Shown here: positions 33,266 to 42,515 of the stretch, in pieces
How positions within the stretch are numbered: position 1 is the stretch's first letter
How the letters are laid out: each line of letters starts with the position of its first letter
Assembly: GCF_900113175.1 (NCBI RefSeq)
Contig: NZ_FOOK01000001.1
Span: 118,160 to 182,159, forward strand
Direction: 5' to 3'
Length of the DNA: 64,000 nucleotides
Origin: Planifilum fulgidum
GTDB lineage: Bacteria > Bacillota > Bacilli > Thermoactinomycetales > DSM-44946
Made by a program: the position numbers and the translations under genes
Notes under the pieces: model-generated
Database searches by the model: none
The model's input: only the letters and a program-made list of their open reading frames with translations
Told to the model about the DNA's origin: nothing

Positions 33266-33532
33266 AATAAAAAACCTCCCCGTCCCAGGGACGGGAAGGC
33301 TCCCGCGGTACCACCCCGATTACCGCCCGCAAAAGAGCGGTCTCTCGTTATCGGGTAACGGCGGTTTTTCGCCGGCGGGGTTTGCCCGCGCTCCGGAACT
33401 GGCCTTCAACCGTCCTGATCCGGGAAGACCTTTCAGCCGCGGGTCTTCCTCTCTTTTCGGAAGGAGCGGTTTACTTCGGTTCCGTCATCGCTTTGGATCG
33501 CGCAATTTTTAAGCATGTCCGGCCGTTGATAT
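33266..33532 (-). promoter_or_regulatory. T-box riboswitch leader of alaS
   Basis: On the minus strand the T-box core GGTGGTACCGCGG is centred near 33309 and is followed by a terminator stem ending in TTTTTTATT (33266-33274). The stem I region carries the AGTA motif, and a GCC codon at 33401-33403 sits in the probable specifier loop, matching tRNA-Ala. Uncharged tRNA-Ala should favour the antiterminator and switch on alaS. Confidence 0.9.
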
Positions 33533-33537
33533 TCCCT

Positions 33538-33566
33538 ATTATACAACGATTCCCCGCCGTTTTAAA
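33538..33566 (-). promoter_or_regulatory. promoter of the alaS T-box transcript
   Basis: Minus-strand TTTAAA (33561-33566), 17 bases, then a perfect TATAAT (33538-33543). It begins 20 bases after the stop codon of the acyltransferase gene, so alaS has its own promoter. Confidence 0.65.
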
Positions 33567-33585
33567 CATCCAAAAGCGCTTTCAA

Positions 33586-34629
33586 CTAGGACGACATGGC
33601 CCGGTCGTAACGGTTTTTTCGGAATATCCAACGGATTTTCGGCTGCACCAGCGGCTGGGTGACCCTTTGGACGGGGCGGGAAGACAGAAGCAGGGTCAGG
33701 ACAAAGGCCGCCAGGGTCGTAAGGAGATACAAAACGGGTCCCGCATAGTTGTCCTCCGGAGACAGCACCCGGAAGGGATGGATGAAAAAGCCGTGCAGAA
33801 GATACACGTACAGGGTGCGGCTGCCCAGTTCCGTGAAAAAGGTTTTCCGGCGGGGAACCAGGCTCAGCACGAACACGGACATGATCAGCGCCAGCCCCAT
33901 GAAACCGAGCCGGTACAATCCCGCATACCATTCCGGGTATCCGAACTCCGCATAAGGCTTATCGTAGAGCAGCCAATCCCGGGAGGGTCCCGTAAAGTAC
34001 AACAGGAAAAACACCAGGGCGATTCCGGCCACGGACAAGAGGCGCCTTCGCGGGGTGAACCAGTTCAGCAGGGCCTCAAAGTGGCGCCTCTGAAGATAGA
34101 AACCCAACAGGAAAAAGGGGAAAAACGCCAAAGTTCGCTGCAGGCTGAGAAAATCATCGATGTTGTCGACGTATCCGGCAAGCACCGCCACCGCAACGCT
34201 TATAAGCAAGGGATGTTTAAACTGCAGAAAATAGGGAAGAAGCATGCGCCACAGGAACAGGCTCAGCAGAAACCACATGCTCCAGGAGGGAACCAGAAAG
34301 GTCAGTTTTAAATTCTCCGTCTGGTACAGGATGTGACGGAACACGGAAAAAATCGCTTCGAAGATCAGGTAGGGAATCAGCGCGGAGGATATGGTCTTCC
34401 GGTAATATTCCGGTTTATTGAAATTCTTGGTGAAATAACCGGAAATCAGAATGAAAAGCGGCATGTGAAAGGAATAGATGAGGAAATAAACCGATTTAAT
34501 GAACTCGCTCTCGTGCCTTAAGCTGGTGTAAGTGTGACCGATCACCACGAGGGTGATCAACACGAATTTGGCGTTGTCAAAAAACGGATCCCGAACCTTC
34601 TGTGGAGCTGCACCTTCTCCTTTTTCCAT
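33586..34629 (-). CDS. membrane acyltransferase (acyltransferase 3 / fucose 4-O-acetylase type)
   Basis: 347 residues, about ten membrane spans. The N-terminus has FFDNAKFVLITLVVIGHTYT with the conserved His at the end of helix 1, then YSFHMPLFILISGYFTKNF, both typical of acyltransferase-3 proteins. These O-acetylate envelope polysaccharides or small molecules at the membrane. The acceptor is unknown and no polysaccharide genes are adjacent. A terminator-like hairpin lies 30 bases upstream of its start on its own strand, suggesting leader control. Confidence 0.85.
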   Translation of the reverse strand: MEKGEGAAPQKVRDPFFDNAKFVLITLVVIGHTYTSLRHESEFIKSVYFLIYSFHMPLFILISGYFTKNFNKPEYYRKTISSALIPYLIFEAIFSVFRHILYQTENLKLTFLVPSWSMWFLLSLFLWRMLLPYFLQFKHPLLISVAVAVLAGYVDNIDDFLSLQRTLAFFPFFLLGFYLQRRHFEALLNWFTPRRRLLSVAGIALVFFLLYFTGPSRDWLLYDKPYAEFGYPEWYAGLYRLGFMGLALIMSVFVLSLVPRRKTFFTELGSRTLYVYLLHGFFIHPFRVLSPEDNYAGPVLYLLTTLAAFVLTLLLSSRPVQRVTQPLVQPKIRWIFRKNRYDRAMSS

Positions 34630-34658
34630 AAGATGAAAATACCCCCTAAGCCAAGCAT

Positions 34659-34688
34659 AAAAAAAACAGGATCATAGAAAGAATCCTG
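34659..34688 (-). terminator. terminator hairpin in the leader of the acyltransferase gene
   Basis: On the minus strand CAGGAT-(10)-ATCCTG is followed by eight T. No gene lies upstream on that strand (the next gene, at 34843, runs the other way). Any transcript reaching it must begin within the preceding 150 bases and lead into the acyltransferase gene, so it may act as an attenuator. Confidence 0.6.
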
Positions 34689-34842
34689 ATGAAAAATTTT
34701 TTATGAGGGCAAAGGACATTCCATTTACCATAACGGTACTTTTGCGGCAAATGTTTCGATGACAGAAATACCCGGGGGAGAACGGCCTGCTCCCTTGTGG
34801 TAGAATCGAAGCATAGAACGGATTTGAAATGAGGGGCTAAAG

Positions 34843-35805
34843 ATGTGGGAATCTTTTCCGGGGCGGTGGGATTCGATTTGGGCGGGCGTCCTTTTCGCCT
34901 GCGCCCTTCTTTACGAGGGGGCGATTCGATGGCTTCCGGCGCCGTCGCCCCTTTCAAACGCGCCATGGAAAAGGGGAAGACCCGCCTTTTACTCGGGGCT
35001 CCTCCTCAGTTATGCGGCCCTGGGAAGTCCGCTTGCACCCATGGCCCACCACTCCTTTTCGGTCCAGATGCTCCGTCTGTCGCTTCTCTGCTGGTTCGCC
35101 CCGATCCTCGTGCTTCCGGGCCTTCCCCCGGGCTTGCTGGGTCCCCTTGCCGGGGGCCGATGGAGAAGGGCCGTCTTCTCTTTTCTCACGCATCCGGCGA
35201 TCGCCCTGATCTCGTTTCATCTCACTTTTTTCATCGTTTTTTATCCGCCGGTGTTTGACGCCCTGGCCTCCCGTCCCCTTCCGTGGGCAATCGCAGAGGG
35301 ATTGCTGGTGCTGACGGCGTACCTCATGTGGTTTCCGGTGTTTCCCCCACTGCGCGGGTGGGAGCGCCTGAATGAATGGAAAAAAATGATATACCTCACC
35401 ATCAGCGCCTTGCTGCTCACCCCCGTCTCCTTCTGGCTCCTCTTTGCCGACGTCTCTTTGTATCACGTCTACGAGACGGCAACCAATCCCTTTGCCCTGG
35501 ATCCGGTGACGGAACAGAAGATCGCCGGGGCCTGGATGAAATTGGTTCAGGTGTTCCTTTTCGGAGGAACCCTGACCTACTGGTTTTTCCGGTGGGTGCG
35601 CAAGGAACAAAGAAAAGAGCCTCTAAGCCGGAAAACGGCGGAGAAGGAGGCGGTGGCCCGCCTTCTTCTCAACCAAAGGGTGGCTTTGGGGAAAGAGGTC
35701 TCCTCCTCTGAAAACAGATCCCCCAAAAAACGGAGAAAATCGTCTCCGAAGGTCATCTCCCTCCCGGATCGGAGGCAAAAAAAGAACCCGCGAATCGACC
35801 CTTAA
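34843..35805 (+). CDS. ctaG: CtaG-like cytochrome c oxidase assembly protein
   Basis: 320 residues, about seven membrane spans, of the Caa3_CtaG family (PLAPMAHHSFSVQMLRLSLL and FAPILVLPGLPPG). Such proteins help assemble the caa3-type oxidase, possibly through copper delivery. Histidines in MAHHSF are candidate metal ligands. The last 60 residues are hydrophilic and Lys/Arg-rich (RSPKKRRKSSPKV), an unusual tail. ATG at 34843 has a weak upstream ribosome binding site (GAGGGG). The oxidase genes are not in the window. Confidence 0.85.
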   Translation: MWESFPGRWDSIWAGVLFACALLYEGAIRWLPAPSPLSNAPWKRGRPAFYSGLLLSYAALGSPLAPMAHHSFSVQMLRLSLLCWFAPILVLPGLPPGLLGPLAGGRWRRAVFSFLTHPAIALISFHLTFFIVFYPPVFDALASRPLPWAIAEGLLVLTAYLMWFPVFPPLRGWERLNEWKKMIYLTISALLLTPVSFWLLFADVSLYHVYETATNPFALDPVTEQKIAGAWMKLVQVFLFGGTLTYWFFRWVRKEQRKEPLSRKTAEKEAVARLLLNQRVALGKEVSSSENRSPKKRRKSSPKVISLPDRRQKKNPRIDP

Positions 35806-35846
35806 ACATCGAAACCGTCTCGCTTTCGCAGAAGGGGAGTTGATCC

Positions 35847-36800
35847 ATGAAAAACCGCCGGCTGTATGGATTTGCCATGGTCCTCACCGGAGCCGTCTGT
35901 TGGGGATTGTCCGGCACCGTCGCCCAACACCTGTTTCAAAACGAAGGCTTTTCCCCCGGATGGATGGTGACGGTGCGCCTGATCCTTTCCGGTTCCCTGC
36001 TCCTGATCGGGGTTTCCCTGTTGAGAAAGGACAAGGCCGTTCAAGGGATCTGGCGGGACACAGGCGATCGGTTGCGCCTTTTGTTGTTCGCCATCCTGGG
36101 CATGTTGGCCGTTCAGTACACCTACTTCGCCGCCATCGCCGCCGGCAACGCCGCCACGGCCACCCTGCTGCAGTATTTGGGCCCCGCGCTGATCACCGTC
36201 TGGTTGGCCCTTTCCGAGCGTCGATGGCCCAGGGCCAAGGAAACCGCGTCCGTCCTGCTGGCGCTCATCGGCACCTTTCTGCTGGTGACCGGCGGACGCC
36301 CGGACAGTTTGTCCATCTCGTGGGCGGCCCTCCTTTGGGGACTGGGATCCGCCGCCGCCCTGGCCTTTTACACGCTGTATCCCGTGGGATTGCTGAAGCG
36401 GTGGGGTTCCGCCGCGGTGGTCGGTTGGGGAATGGTGATCGGGGGTGTCGGACTTTCCCTCATCCATCCCCCTTGGCCCTCCGGCGGAACCTGGACGCCC
36501 CTTAATGCCCTTTTTGTCCTGTTCGTCATCCTGTTCGGCACCCTGATCCCTTTTTTTCTTTATTTGGAGAGTCTTCGCTACATTCGTCCCACCGAAACCA
36601 GCCTGTTGGCCAGCGCGGAACCCCTGACCGCCGCGGTGGCGGCCGTTCTGTGGCTGAAAGTTCCCTTCGGGCTCCCCGAGTGGGTCGGCGCCCTGTGCAT
36701 CATCGCCACCGTCGTCCTCTTGTCGACGGGAGAGAAGGAAAAGCGGAAAGAAGGCGAAGATTCCGCCGCCGGGCGGAAACAAACCCTCCAGGAAGGATGA
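35847..36800 (+). CDS. EamA/DMT-superfamily transporter
   Basis: 317 residues, ten predicted spans with the internal EamA duplication: YGFAMVLTGAVCWGLSGTVA near the N-terminus and LLWGLGSAAALAFYTLYPVG halfway. It exports a small metabolite or amino acid; the substrate cannot be told. The C-terminal 25 residues are polar. It lies 40 bases after ctaG on the same strand, probably in one transcript. Confidence 0.88.
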   Translation: MKNRRLYGFAMVLTGAVCWGLSGTVAQHLFQNEGFSPGWMVTVRLILSGSLLLIGVSLLRKDKAVQGIWRDTGDRLRLLLFAILGMLAVQYTYFAAIAAGNAATATLLQYLGPALITVWLALSERRWPRAKETASVLLALIGTFLLVTGGRPDSLSISWAALLWGLGSAAALAFYTLYPVGLLKRWGSAAVVGWGMVIGGVGLSLIHPPWPSGGTWTPLNALFVLFVILFGTLIPFFLYLESLRYIRPTETSLLASAEPLTAAVAAVLWLKVPFGLPEWVGALCIIATVVLLSTGEKEKRKEGEDSAAGRKQTLQEG

Positions 36801-37213
36801 AATATGCGAGCTGCCGGACGGATCAGCCGGCCCGCCCCGGCAGACGCCGCCGTGATCCTCAAATGCTGGAGCCGTTTCCCGCTGATTTCCGCAATTTTCG
36901 TTCCCCTTTTCGGAGCCCTGCGACTTCGCCGGGCCCGGCGGCTTAATCAAAACCAGGAGCCAGAAAACGAATCGGGACAGCCCTTGCGCCGATCCCGATT
37001 CCCCCGATTCCGCCTCCTTCGTGCCGTCCTCCGGGCTTGATCCGACCACATCCGTCCACCTGGGCATGGGCCAATCGGCGGCGGTTCTCCTCCCCTCCGG
37101 GGGGCTCGCAGGGCTTCAAACCGGCCCGATCATCCCGCCTTTCCCTGCACTTCTTCAGAATCGTCCATCTCAAGAAAGACATGCCCAAACTAAGGCATCG
37201 ATAAAGAAAATCG

Positions 37214-37238
37214 AGCGGCCGTCGAACGGCCGCTTTTT
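37214..37238 (+). terminator. intrinsic terminator in the gene-free interval
   Basis: AGCGGCCG-TCGAA-CGGCCGCT followed by TTTTT. The perfect 8-base stem and T-run make it a convincing plus-strand terminator. It lies 410 bases past the EamA gene, so either that transcript has a long tail or an unrecognised RNA ends here. Confidence 0.8.
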
Positions 37239-37852
37239 CAGGAACAAGTTGTTGCATCATCGGACCCATGAGATTGGAATTTGAATCACCGCGCCAGTCG
37301 CAAAATCCCGATAAGTGAGGTGCCATGCTGCGATTGGGCAGCACGCCGATCTGGACGTTCCAGCCGTATCCCTCAGGTCCGGGATGACACCCCCTGAATC
37401 CATAAGTGGTTCAACCGCTGGAAACCGTCCGATATTTTTCGGATTGTCCAATGTTTTGGACAGGCCATGGGCATCCGGAATGGATAAGTGCCCAGGCTTC
37501 ATTGACTTGGAACTTGCGGAAAGTATCCTGAAGGAAGCGACCGGGCGAAAGGGAGGACGCCGGCAGCCTGGTCCCAACTCCCCCTCCCCTGGTTGATCCT
37601 GTGGATCCTGAACTTTCCCGAATTTCAAGGATGAATGGGCAACAGCTCATCTGGATCTTTTCATGCGGCTATCGCGCTCAAAAGCGCGGGAGAAGGTTTT
37701 GGGCGCTCAGGATGAAAGGGGTTCGGTACGGGGTGCTCTGCACCCATCCTTTTGTACTTTCCCCCACCATCTGGTCTTCAGCGGATGCCCTTTGGGGATA
37801 ATGCCCCGACCGAGGGCCCGGAGACCGGACAAGCGGAAACGACCTCGTCTAC

Positions 37853-37876
37853 GCCGGCGCTATTTCGCCGGCTTTT
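37853..37876 (+). terminator. intrinsic terminator before the convergent AI-2E gene
   Basis: GCCGGCG-CTATTT-CGCCGGC followed by TTTT on the plus strand, immediately before the stop codon of the minus-strand AI-2E transporter gene. It implies a plus-strand transcript coming out of the gene-free interval. Confidence 0.65.
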
Positions 37877-37878
37877 CA

Positions 37879-38943
37879 CTAAGACCTGCGGATGTAATGG
37901 AGGGCCACATGTTCCAGGATCACTTTGCAGACGGCGAAAAAGGGCACCGCCAGGATCATCCCCAAGATCCCGCCCACTTCACCGCCCACCAGGAGCGCGA
38001 AGATGATGAGGAGCGGATGCATGTGAAGGGTGCGCCCGACGATTTGGGGGGAGATGACGTTTCCTTCCAGCATCTGAACCACCAGGTTGACGATGATGAC
38101 GTAAAACACCATTTTGTAGGAGACGCTCAGCGCCACCAGTATGGCGGGAATCGCTCCGAAAAAGGGGCCCAGATAGGGAATGATGTTGAACAGGGCCACC
38201 AGGGCGGCCAAGAGAAGCGCATAGGGAAGGCCGATCACCAGATAACCGATGTAGGCCAAAATTCCCACCGCCAGACAGACCAGCAGCTGCCCCCGGACGT
38301 AATTTCCCAGCGCCTCGTCGATGTCCCTCAGCACGCGCAGGATCTCCTTCCGCCGGTGTCCGGGAAAAAGGCCGACGAAGGAACGTTCGATCACCTGGGC
38401 ATCCTTCAGCATGTAATACACCAGAAAGGGAACGATCAACGCCAGAAACAGCTGGTTAAGGGTGGTCCCCAATCCCGTCACGAGGTTGCCGATGCCGTCG
38501 GTGACGGCCTGTTCCAGCCGGTCCAGGGATTTTTCGATTCCCGCTCGAACGCTTTCCGGAAGCAAGTACTTGTTGTCGTTGTACTGCTGAATCCAGGACT
38601 GAATCTGCATGTTCCACTGGGGAAAGTGCTCGGCCAGTTCCTTCATCTGGGTGTTCAGCAAGGGCGTCATGTTGACAAAGACAATGCAGATCGAAAGAAT
38701 GAACAGCGAATAGATGAGAAGCACCGCCACGGAACGGGGCAACGCCCGCCCGCTGATGAGATTGACGACGGGATGAAGCACGTAGGAAATGATGACGGCA
38801 ATCACATAGGGCATGAGTACCGCCTTCAGAAAGTGAAACAACCCTTTGAGGAGCGGGGCGATCTGCACCAGCAGAAAAACGATTCCCAGGATGATCAGCG
38901 TCATGAACGCCAGATACATCTTCCGGTTGTAAAAACCTTCCAT
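37879..38943 (-). CDS. AI-2E-family membrane protein (YrrI-like)
   Basis: 354 residues, eight or so spans, with family features AVIISYVLHPVVNLISG near residue 55, PFLVYYMLKDAQVIERS near 180 and LGPFFGAIPAILVALS near 265. The family includes the TqsA-like putative exporters and ion/small-molecule permeases. Here it has the position of Bacillus yrrI, near alaS and yrrD, where its role is unknown. ATG at 38943 follows GGGAGGGTGG. Confidence 0.87.
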   Translation of the reverse strand: MEGFYNRKMYLAFMTLIILGIVFLLVQIAPLLKGLFHFLKAVLMPYVIAVIISYVLHPVVNLISGRALPRSVAVLLIYSLFILSICIVFVNMTPLLNTQMKELAEHFPQWNMQIQSWIQQYNDNKYLLPESVRAGIEKSLDRLEQAVTDGIGNLVTGLGTTLNQLFLALIVPFLVYYMLKDAQVIERSFVGLFPGHRRKEILRVLRDIDEALGNYVRGQLLVCLAVGILAYIGYLVIGLPYALLLAALVALFNIIPYLGPFFGAIPAILVALSVSYKMVFYVIIVNLVVQMLEGNVISPQIVGRTLHMHPLLIIFALLVGGEVGGILGMILAVPFFAVCKVILEHVALHYIRRS

Positions 38944-39078
38944 AGGGACCACCCTCCCTGTTAGCGGGGGCAGCGATGGGGCTCATCCAAAAAAATACTC
39001 GAATGTGCGCCGGATATGCTACGAAAAAACCTCCGGGACACACCCGGAGGTCAGCCGGCCGGCCGCGGAGGGCCGCTT

Positions 39079-39291
39079 TCATCGGGCCATGCGGCGCATC
39101 AACCGGTTCCCCATGACCCGGAACATCATCCTCCCGAATTCCTTATTCATCTGCATCCGCATAAACCATTTGGGCGCGATACCGTGCCGTCGGGAAGAAA
39201 AGCGCATCCTTCCCCGGCCGTCCCTCCACTTTTTGATCAGAAAGACGGCTGTAAAAAGCATCGCCAAACGCGCAAGATAACGTTTGTACAT
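39079..39291 (-). CDS. small basic protein, possible membrane anchor
   Basis: 70 residues, not assigned to a family. A short N-terminal hydrophobic stretch (LARLAMLFTAVFLI) is followed by a very basic, Arg/Met-rich tail (KEFGRMMFRVMGNRLMRRMAR). ATG at 39291 has GAGGAGGG 7 bases upstream. It lies between a yrrI-like gene and the zinc-ribbon gene in a conserved neighbourhood, so it is probably real. Confidence 0.6.
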   Translation of the reverse strand: MYKRYLARLAMLFTAVFLIKKWRDGRGRMRFSSRRHGIAPKWFMRMQMNKEFGRMMFRVMGNRLMRRMAR

Positions 39292-39313
39292 CCGGTAACC
39301 CTCCTCGCTGGGG

Positions 39314-39508
39314 TCACGGGTTCGCCTGATTGGGACGGTCCAAAAACAGGTCATTCAGGGAGCTGAGACTTCCGTCTTCCTCCACTTGGTACACTGCTTC
39401 AATCCGGCCACCCGTGACCGACAACTCGACGAAGCAGTGCCAGCAATAATACTGGTTGGTGCCCACTTTCCCCAGGTCATGGGAATTGCAGTTCGGACAG
39501 CGAAGCAT
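39314..39508 (-). CDS. small zinc-ribbon protein (YrzR-like)
   Basis: 64 residues. Two Cys pairs, CPNCNS at residues 4-9 and YCWHC at 21-25, form a zinc ribbon. NQYYCWHCFVEL is typical of the small protein found next to yrrD in Bacilli. Function unknown. Confidence 0.78.
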   Translation of the reverse strand: MLRCPNCNSHDLGKVGTNQYYCWHCFVELSVTGGRIEAVYQVEEDGSLSSLNDLFLDRPNQANP

Positions 39509-39519
39509 CGATTTCTTCC

Positions 39520-40032
39520 CTACTTTCCGTTGGCATCATGCAGAGGGATGTCCTCGTCGGGAGCGATGATCACATCTTTTCCCCAGGTCAGATGCAACGC
39601 TCCCGGCTTCAGCACCTTGCGGCCGCTCAGGACATCGGACAGGAATCCGTCAGACAATTCGTATCCAATCAGGGTTCCCATTTCTTCGCGAAAATAGACA
39701 TCCTCCACCCAACCCAGTTCCCGTCCGCTCGCCTTGATGACGGGCCGTCCCTTCAGCTTGCGATCTCCGGACAGAAGTCCGACCCATTCCCTCTGCTCGT
39801 CGCCAAGGGAAGAAACCACGTCTTCGCTGTCGACCATGACGGCGTCGGCACCAAATGCCGCGATGTTTTCCACTGCAATAAACCGGCCGCGCCGCAGCCA
39901 CCCATCCCTTTCCAGCAAAACCCCCCGCAGATTTTGCCGACCGTCAAACAACAAATCGCGTACGGTCCCGATTTGTTTACCCGTTTCCGAGACAATGACC
40001 GGCAGGCCGATGACGTCCCGGGATTTGCGCAA
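39520..40032 (-). CDS. PRC-barrel domain protein (YrrD-like)
   Basis: 170 residues with two PRC-barrel units: VIGLPVIVSETGKQIGTVRD at residues 8-27 and a second near 95-130 (IKASGRELGWVEDVYF). TTG start at 40032 with AGGAGGACCCC upstream. The family is linked to RNA or photosynthetic-complex binding; the role in Bacilli is unknown. It lies 64 bases from recD2. Confidence 0.85.
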   Translation of the reverse strand: MRKSRDVIGLPVIVSETGKQIGTVRDLLFDGRQNLRGVLLERDGWLRRGRFIAVENIAAFGADAVMVDSEDVVSSLGDEQREWVGLLSGDRKLKGRPVIKASGRELGWVEDVYFREEMGTLIGYELSDGFLSDVLSGRKVLKPGALHLTWGKDVIIAPDEDIPLHDANGK

Positions 40033-40096
40033 GGGGTCCTCCTCCTTCCGCTACCCATAGTATGGGTCAGCCCGGGAAAACGATGCTGGGGGATCG

Positions 40097-42349
40097 TTAC
40101 CATGCGGAAGACCGAAGCAAGTCGACCAGACAACTGTTTCTCTCCTGCCGGTCCTGCCTGTGGACCCCGAAGGAAAGGGCGCGAAGCTCCCCGCACAAAA
40201 TCAGGTACGATTTGCTTCGGGTGATTCCCGTATAAATCAGGTTGCGCTGGAGCATCCTCCGGTAAGCATGAAGGACGGGAAAGATGACGATGGGAAATTC
40301 GGAACCCTGGGCCTTGTGGACGGAACAGGCATAGGAGAGCGCGATTTGGTTCAGTTGACTCCGCTTGTAGGGAACCTCCAGCCGGTCAAAGCGGACCCAG
40401 AGGACCGGCTCATCGGGGCCGGCCCCTTCCTGGATCGCCACCACCAATCCCATGTCGCCGTTGTAAATGGGATGTTCCGGATGGTTCACCAGCTGAAGCA
40501 CCTTGTCGCCGAGGCGAAACACGTGATCGCCCCAGACAATCTCCTTTTTATCCGGGGAACCCGGGTTCACCGCCTCCTGAAGGGTGCGGTTGATGCGATC
40601 CACGCCGGCCGGTCCCTTGTACACCGGCGCCAGCACCTGCACGTCGAACAGGGTGTATCCCCGTTTCAGGGCCTGGCGGTAGGTCTGGAGAATCACATCC
40701 AGGACCTGCTCCCGGCCGCAGGGAAAAAAGCGCCTGTCGGGCCGGGGCTCGAGAAGATCGTCGGGCAGTTCCCCCTGTTTCAGGGAATGGGCGAGGTGAA
40801 TGATCGAGGAGTTTTTCTCCTGACGGAAAATTTCCGTCAGCTCCACCCGGGGAATTTCCTCCACCTGAAGCAGGTGATGAAGCACATTTCCGGGCCCCAC
40901 GGGAGGCAGCTGATCCTGATCGCCCACCAGGATCACCTGCATTCCCCGGGGCACGGAACGCAGCAACTGGTTGGCCAGCCAGAGATCCATCATCGAGACT
41001 TCATCGACAATGAGAAGGGAGCCGGTGATGGGGTTGTCCGCGTCGTGCTCGAAAAACTCCCCTTTCCAACCCAGCAGGCGATGAATCGTCATCGCCGGCA
41101 ATCCCGTCGCCTCCGACATCCGCTTCGCCGCCCGGCCCGTGGGGGCCACCAACCGGATCGGATACGGACGCTCCGTTCCCTCATAGGCCTTCGGATCGAG
41201 GGACCATCCCTTCAACCGGGCAAACAGATGGCAAATTCCGCGGATCACCGTCGTCTTGCCCGTGCCGGGCCCGCCGGTCAGAATCATCAGGGGTGAGGTG
41301 ACGGCGGTCATCATCGCATCCCTCTGCCTTTCGGCGTAGGCGACGCCCAATTCCTCCTCCACCTCCCCGACGGCCCGGTACAATTCCTGGACGGGAATCT
41401 CCTCCACTTCCTCCGCCAGAAGGGCCTTGATCCGGGCGGCCACTCCCCGCTCCGCATAATAAAGGGAAGGGAGATAATATTTCCCATCCTCCTCAAGCAA
41501 ACGCCCCTCTCCCACCATGTCGGCGAGATGCCGCTTTCGCTCCTCTTTCGAAAAGGGATTGTCATCGGCGAGCAACCGGTCGATCCATTCATCCAGCTCC
41601 TCCGCGGTCACAAAGACATGGCCGCCGGAAAGGGCGGCATCCTTCACGGCGTACAGGGCGGCGGCCTGAAACCGTTCGGGGGAATCGGGCGCCACCCCGA
41701 GGCGTCGGGCAATCTCGTCGGCCCGCCGGAATCCCACCCCTTCCACGTCGTCAATCAGGCGATAGGGATTCTCCTTGATGCGCTCCATCGTCTCCTGCTT
41801 GTACTGCTGGACCACCTTCAGGGCGAGGGCGGGACCCATGCCGAATTCGTACAGAAAAACCAGCGCCTGTTCCATGGCGTGGTGTTTCCGCAGATTTTCG
41901 GCGATCAATTGGGAGCGGGAGGCGCCGAGGCCCGGGACGTCGGACAGGACATCGGGATCGGCGGCGATCTTGTCCAGGGCGTCCGGCCCGAGATGATCCA
42001 CGATTTTCTGGGCCGTCACCTTGCCGATGCCGGGAAAAAGCCCGCTCGACAAATATTTGACCACGGCCTGGGCGGATCGGGGAACCTCTTTCTTGACCCG
42101 GTGGACGTGGTACTGGAGGCCGTATCGGGCGTGTTCCACCCACTCCCCGTAGCAGGTGAGCACCTCGTCCGGATGGGGACGGATGAAATGGCCCACAATC
42201 ACCACTTCATCGGTATCCAGCGGTTCGTTCGACTCCTCCACCCGGATCAGGTAAACGCCGAAGCCGTTTTCTTCGTTGTGATAAATCTCCTGTATCAGGG
42301 ATCCCTTCAAGTATCCTTCCGAAAAGAGATCCAGTCGGGGCTGTTTCAT
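40097..42349 (-). CDS. recD2: ATP-dependent RecD2-type DNA helicase
   Basis: 750 residues, the long RecD2 form. Tandem helix-hairpin-helix motifs lie near residues 100-200 (SGLFPGIGKVTAQKIVDHLG, DVPGLGASRSQLIAENL). The Walker A motif GGPGTGKTT is near 356, Walker B LIVDEVSMMD near 450, and QLPPVGPGN near 480. The C-terminal SH3/UvrD-like part ends with YACSVHKAQGSEFP and TGITRSK. It is a 5'-3' helicase for replication and repair. In Bacillus subtilis a TPR gene and trmU follow before iscS; neither is here. Confidence 0.95.
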   Translation of the reverse strand: MKQPRLDLFSEGYLKGSLIQEIYHNEENGFGVYLIRVEESNEPLDTDEVVIVGHFIRPHPDEVLTCYGEWVEHARYGLQYHVHRVKKEVPRSAQAVVKYLSSGLFPGIGKVTAQKIVDHLGPDALDKIAADPDVLSDVPGLGASRSQLIAENLRKHHAMEQALVFLYEFGMGPALALKVVQQYKQETMERIKENPYRLIDDVEGVGFRRADEIARRLGVAPDSPERFQAAALYAVKDAALSGGHVFVTAEELDEWIDRLLADDNPFSKEERKRHLADMVGEGRLLEEDGKYYLPSLYYAERGVAARIKALLAEEVEEIPVQELYRAVGEVEEELGVAYAERQRDAMMTAVTSPLMILTGGPGTGKTTVIRGICHLFARLKGWSLDPKAYEGTERPYPIRLVAPTGRAAKRMSEATGLPAMTIHRLLGWKGEFFEHDADNPITGSLLIVDEVSMMDLWLANQLLRSVPRGMQVILVGDQDQLPPVGPGNVLHHLLQVEEIPRVELTEIFRQEKNSSIIHLAHSLKQGELPDDLLEPRPDRRFFPCGREQVLDVILQTYRQALKRGYTLFDVQVLAPVYKGPAGVDRINRTLQEAVNPGSPDKKEIVWGDHVFRLGDKVLQLVNHPEHPIYNGDMGLVVAIQEGAGPDEPVLWVRFDRLEVPYKRSQLNQIALSYACSVHKAQGSEFPIVIFPVLHAYRRMLQRNLIYTGITRSKSYLILCGELRALSFGVHRQDRQERNSCLVDLLRSSAW

Positions 42350-42448
42350 CGAATCCGCACCTCTATGCAGCGCTCTTCAATTATTAGTATAGAGGGAAAG
42401 GAACATACATTCTACCCGAAATTGCCGCCCAGGCTTCAGGATATCGGC

Positions 42449-42511
42449 AAAAAACAAAGGGGCGCGCCGCGGCCTCTTCTCCTGAAGAAAGGCACCGCCG
42501 CAGCACGCCCC
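42449..42511 (-). terminator. intrinsic terminator after iscS
   Basis: Minus strand: GGGGCGTGCTGCGGC pairs with GCCGCGGCGCGCCCC (one mismatch), then TTTGTTTTTTG. It sits right after the iscS stop and before recD2, so recD2 must have its own promoter. Confidence 0.8.
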
Positions 42512-42515
42512 TGCA

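Larger units (their letters stand above)
36801..37878. other. 1.1 kb without a recognisable gene, with two plus-strand terminators
   Basis: All open frames here are short, overlap on both strands, and show no family features. Two strong plus-strand terminator hairpins lie inside it (37214-37238 and 37853-37876), and a self-complementary stretch (AATCGGGA ... TCCCGATT) lies near 36971. Possible explanations are non-coding RNAs or decayed mobile DNA. I could not match it to 6S, RNase P, tmRNA, SRP or the common riboswitches. Confidence 0.5.

Noticed and set aside
37030-37140. Selenocysteine tRNA-like segment (GGGCTTCAAACC)
   Set aside because: The acceptor stem and T-arm do not form, and no Sec machinery is seen.
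37257-37628. Transposase remnant on the minus strand
   Set aside because: No DDE, HUH or integrase motif could be recognised, and the competing frame on the other strand is equally open.
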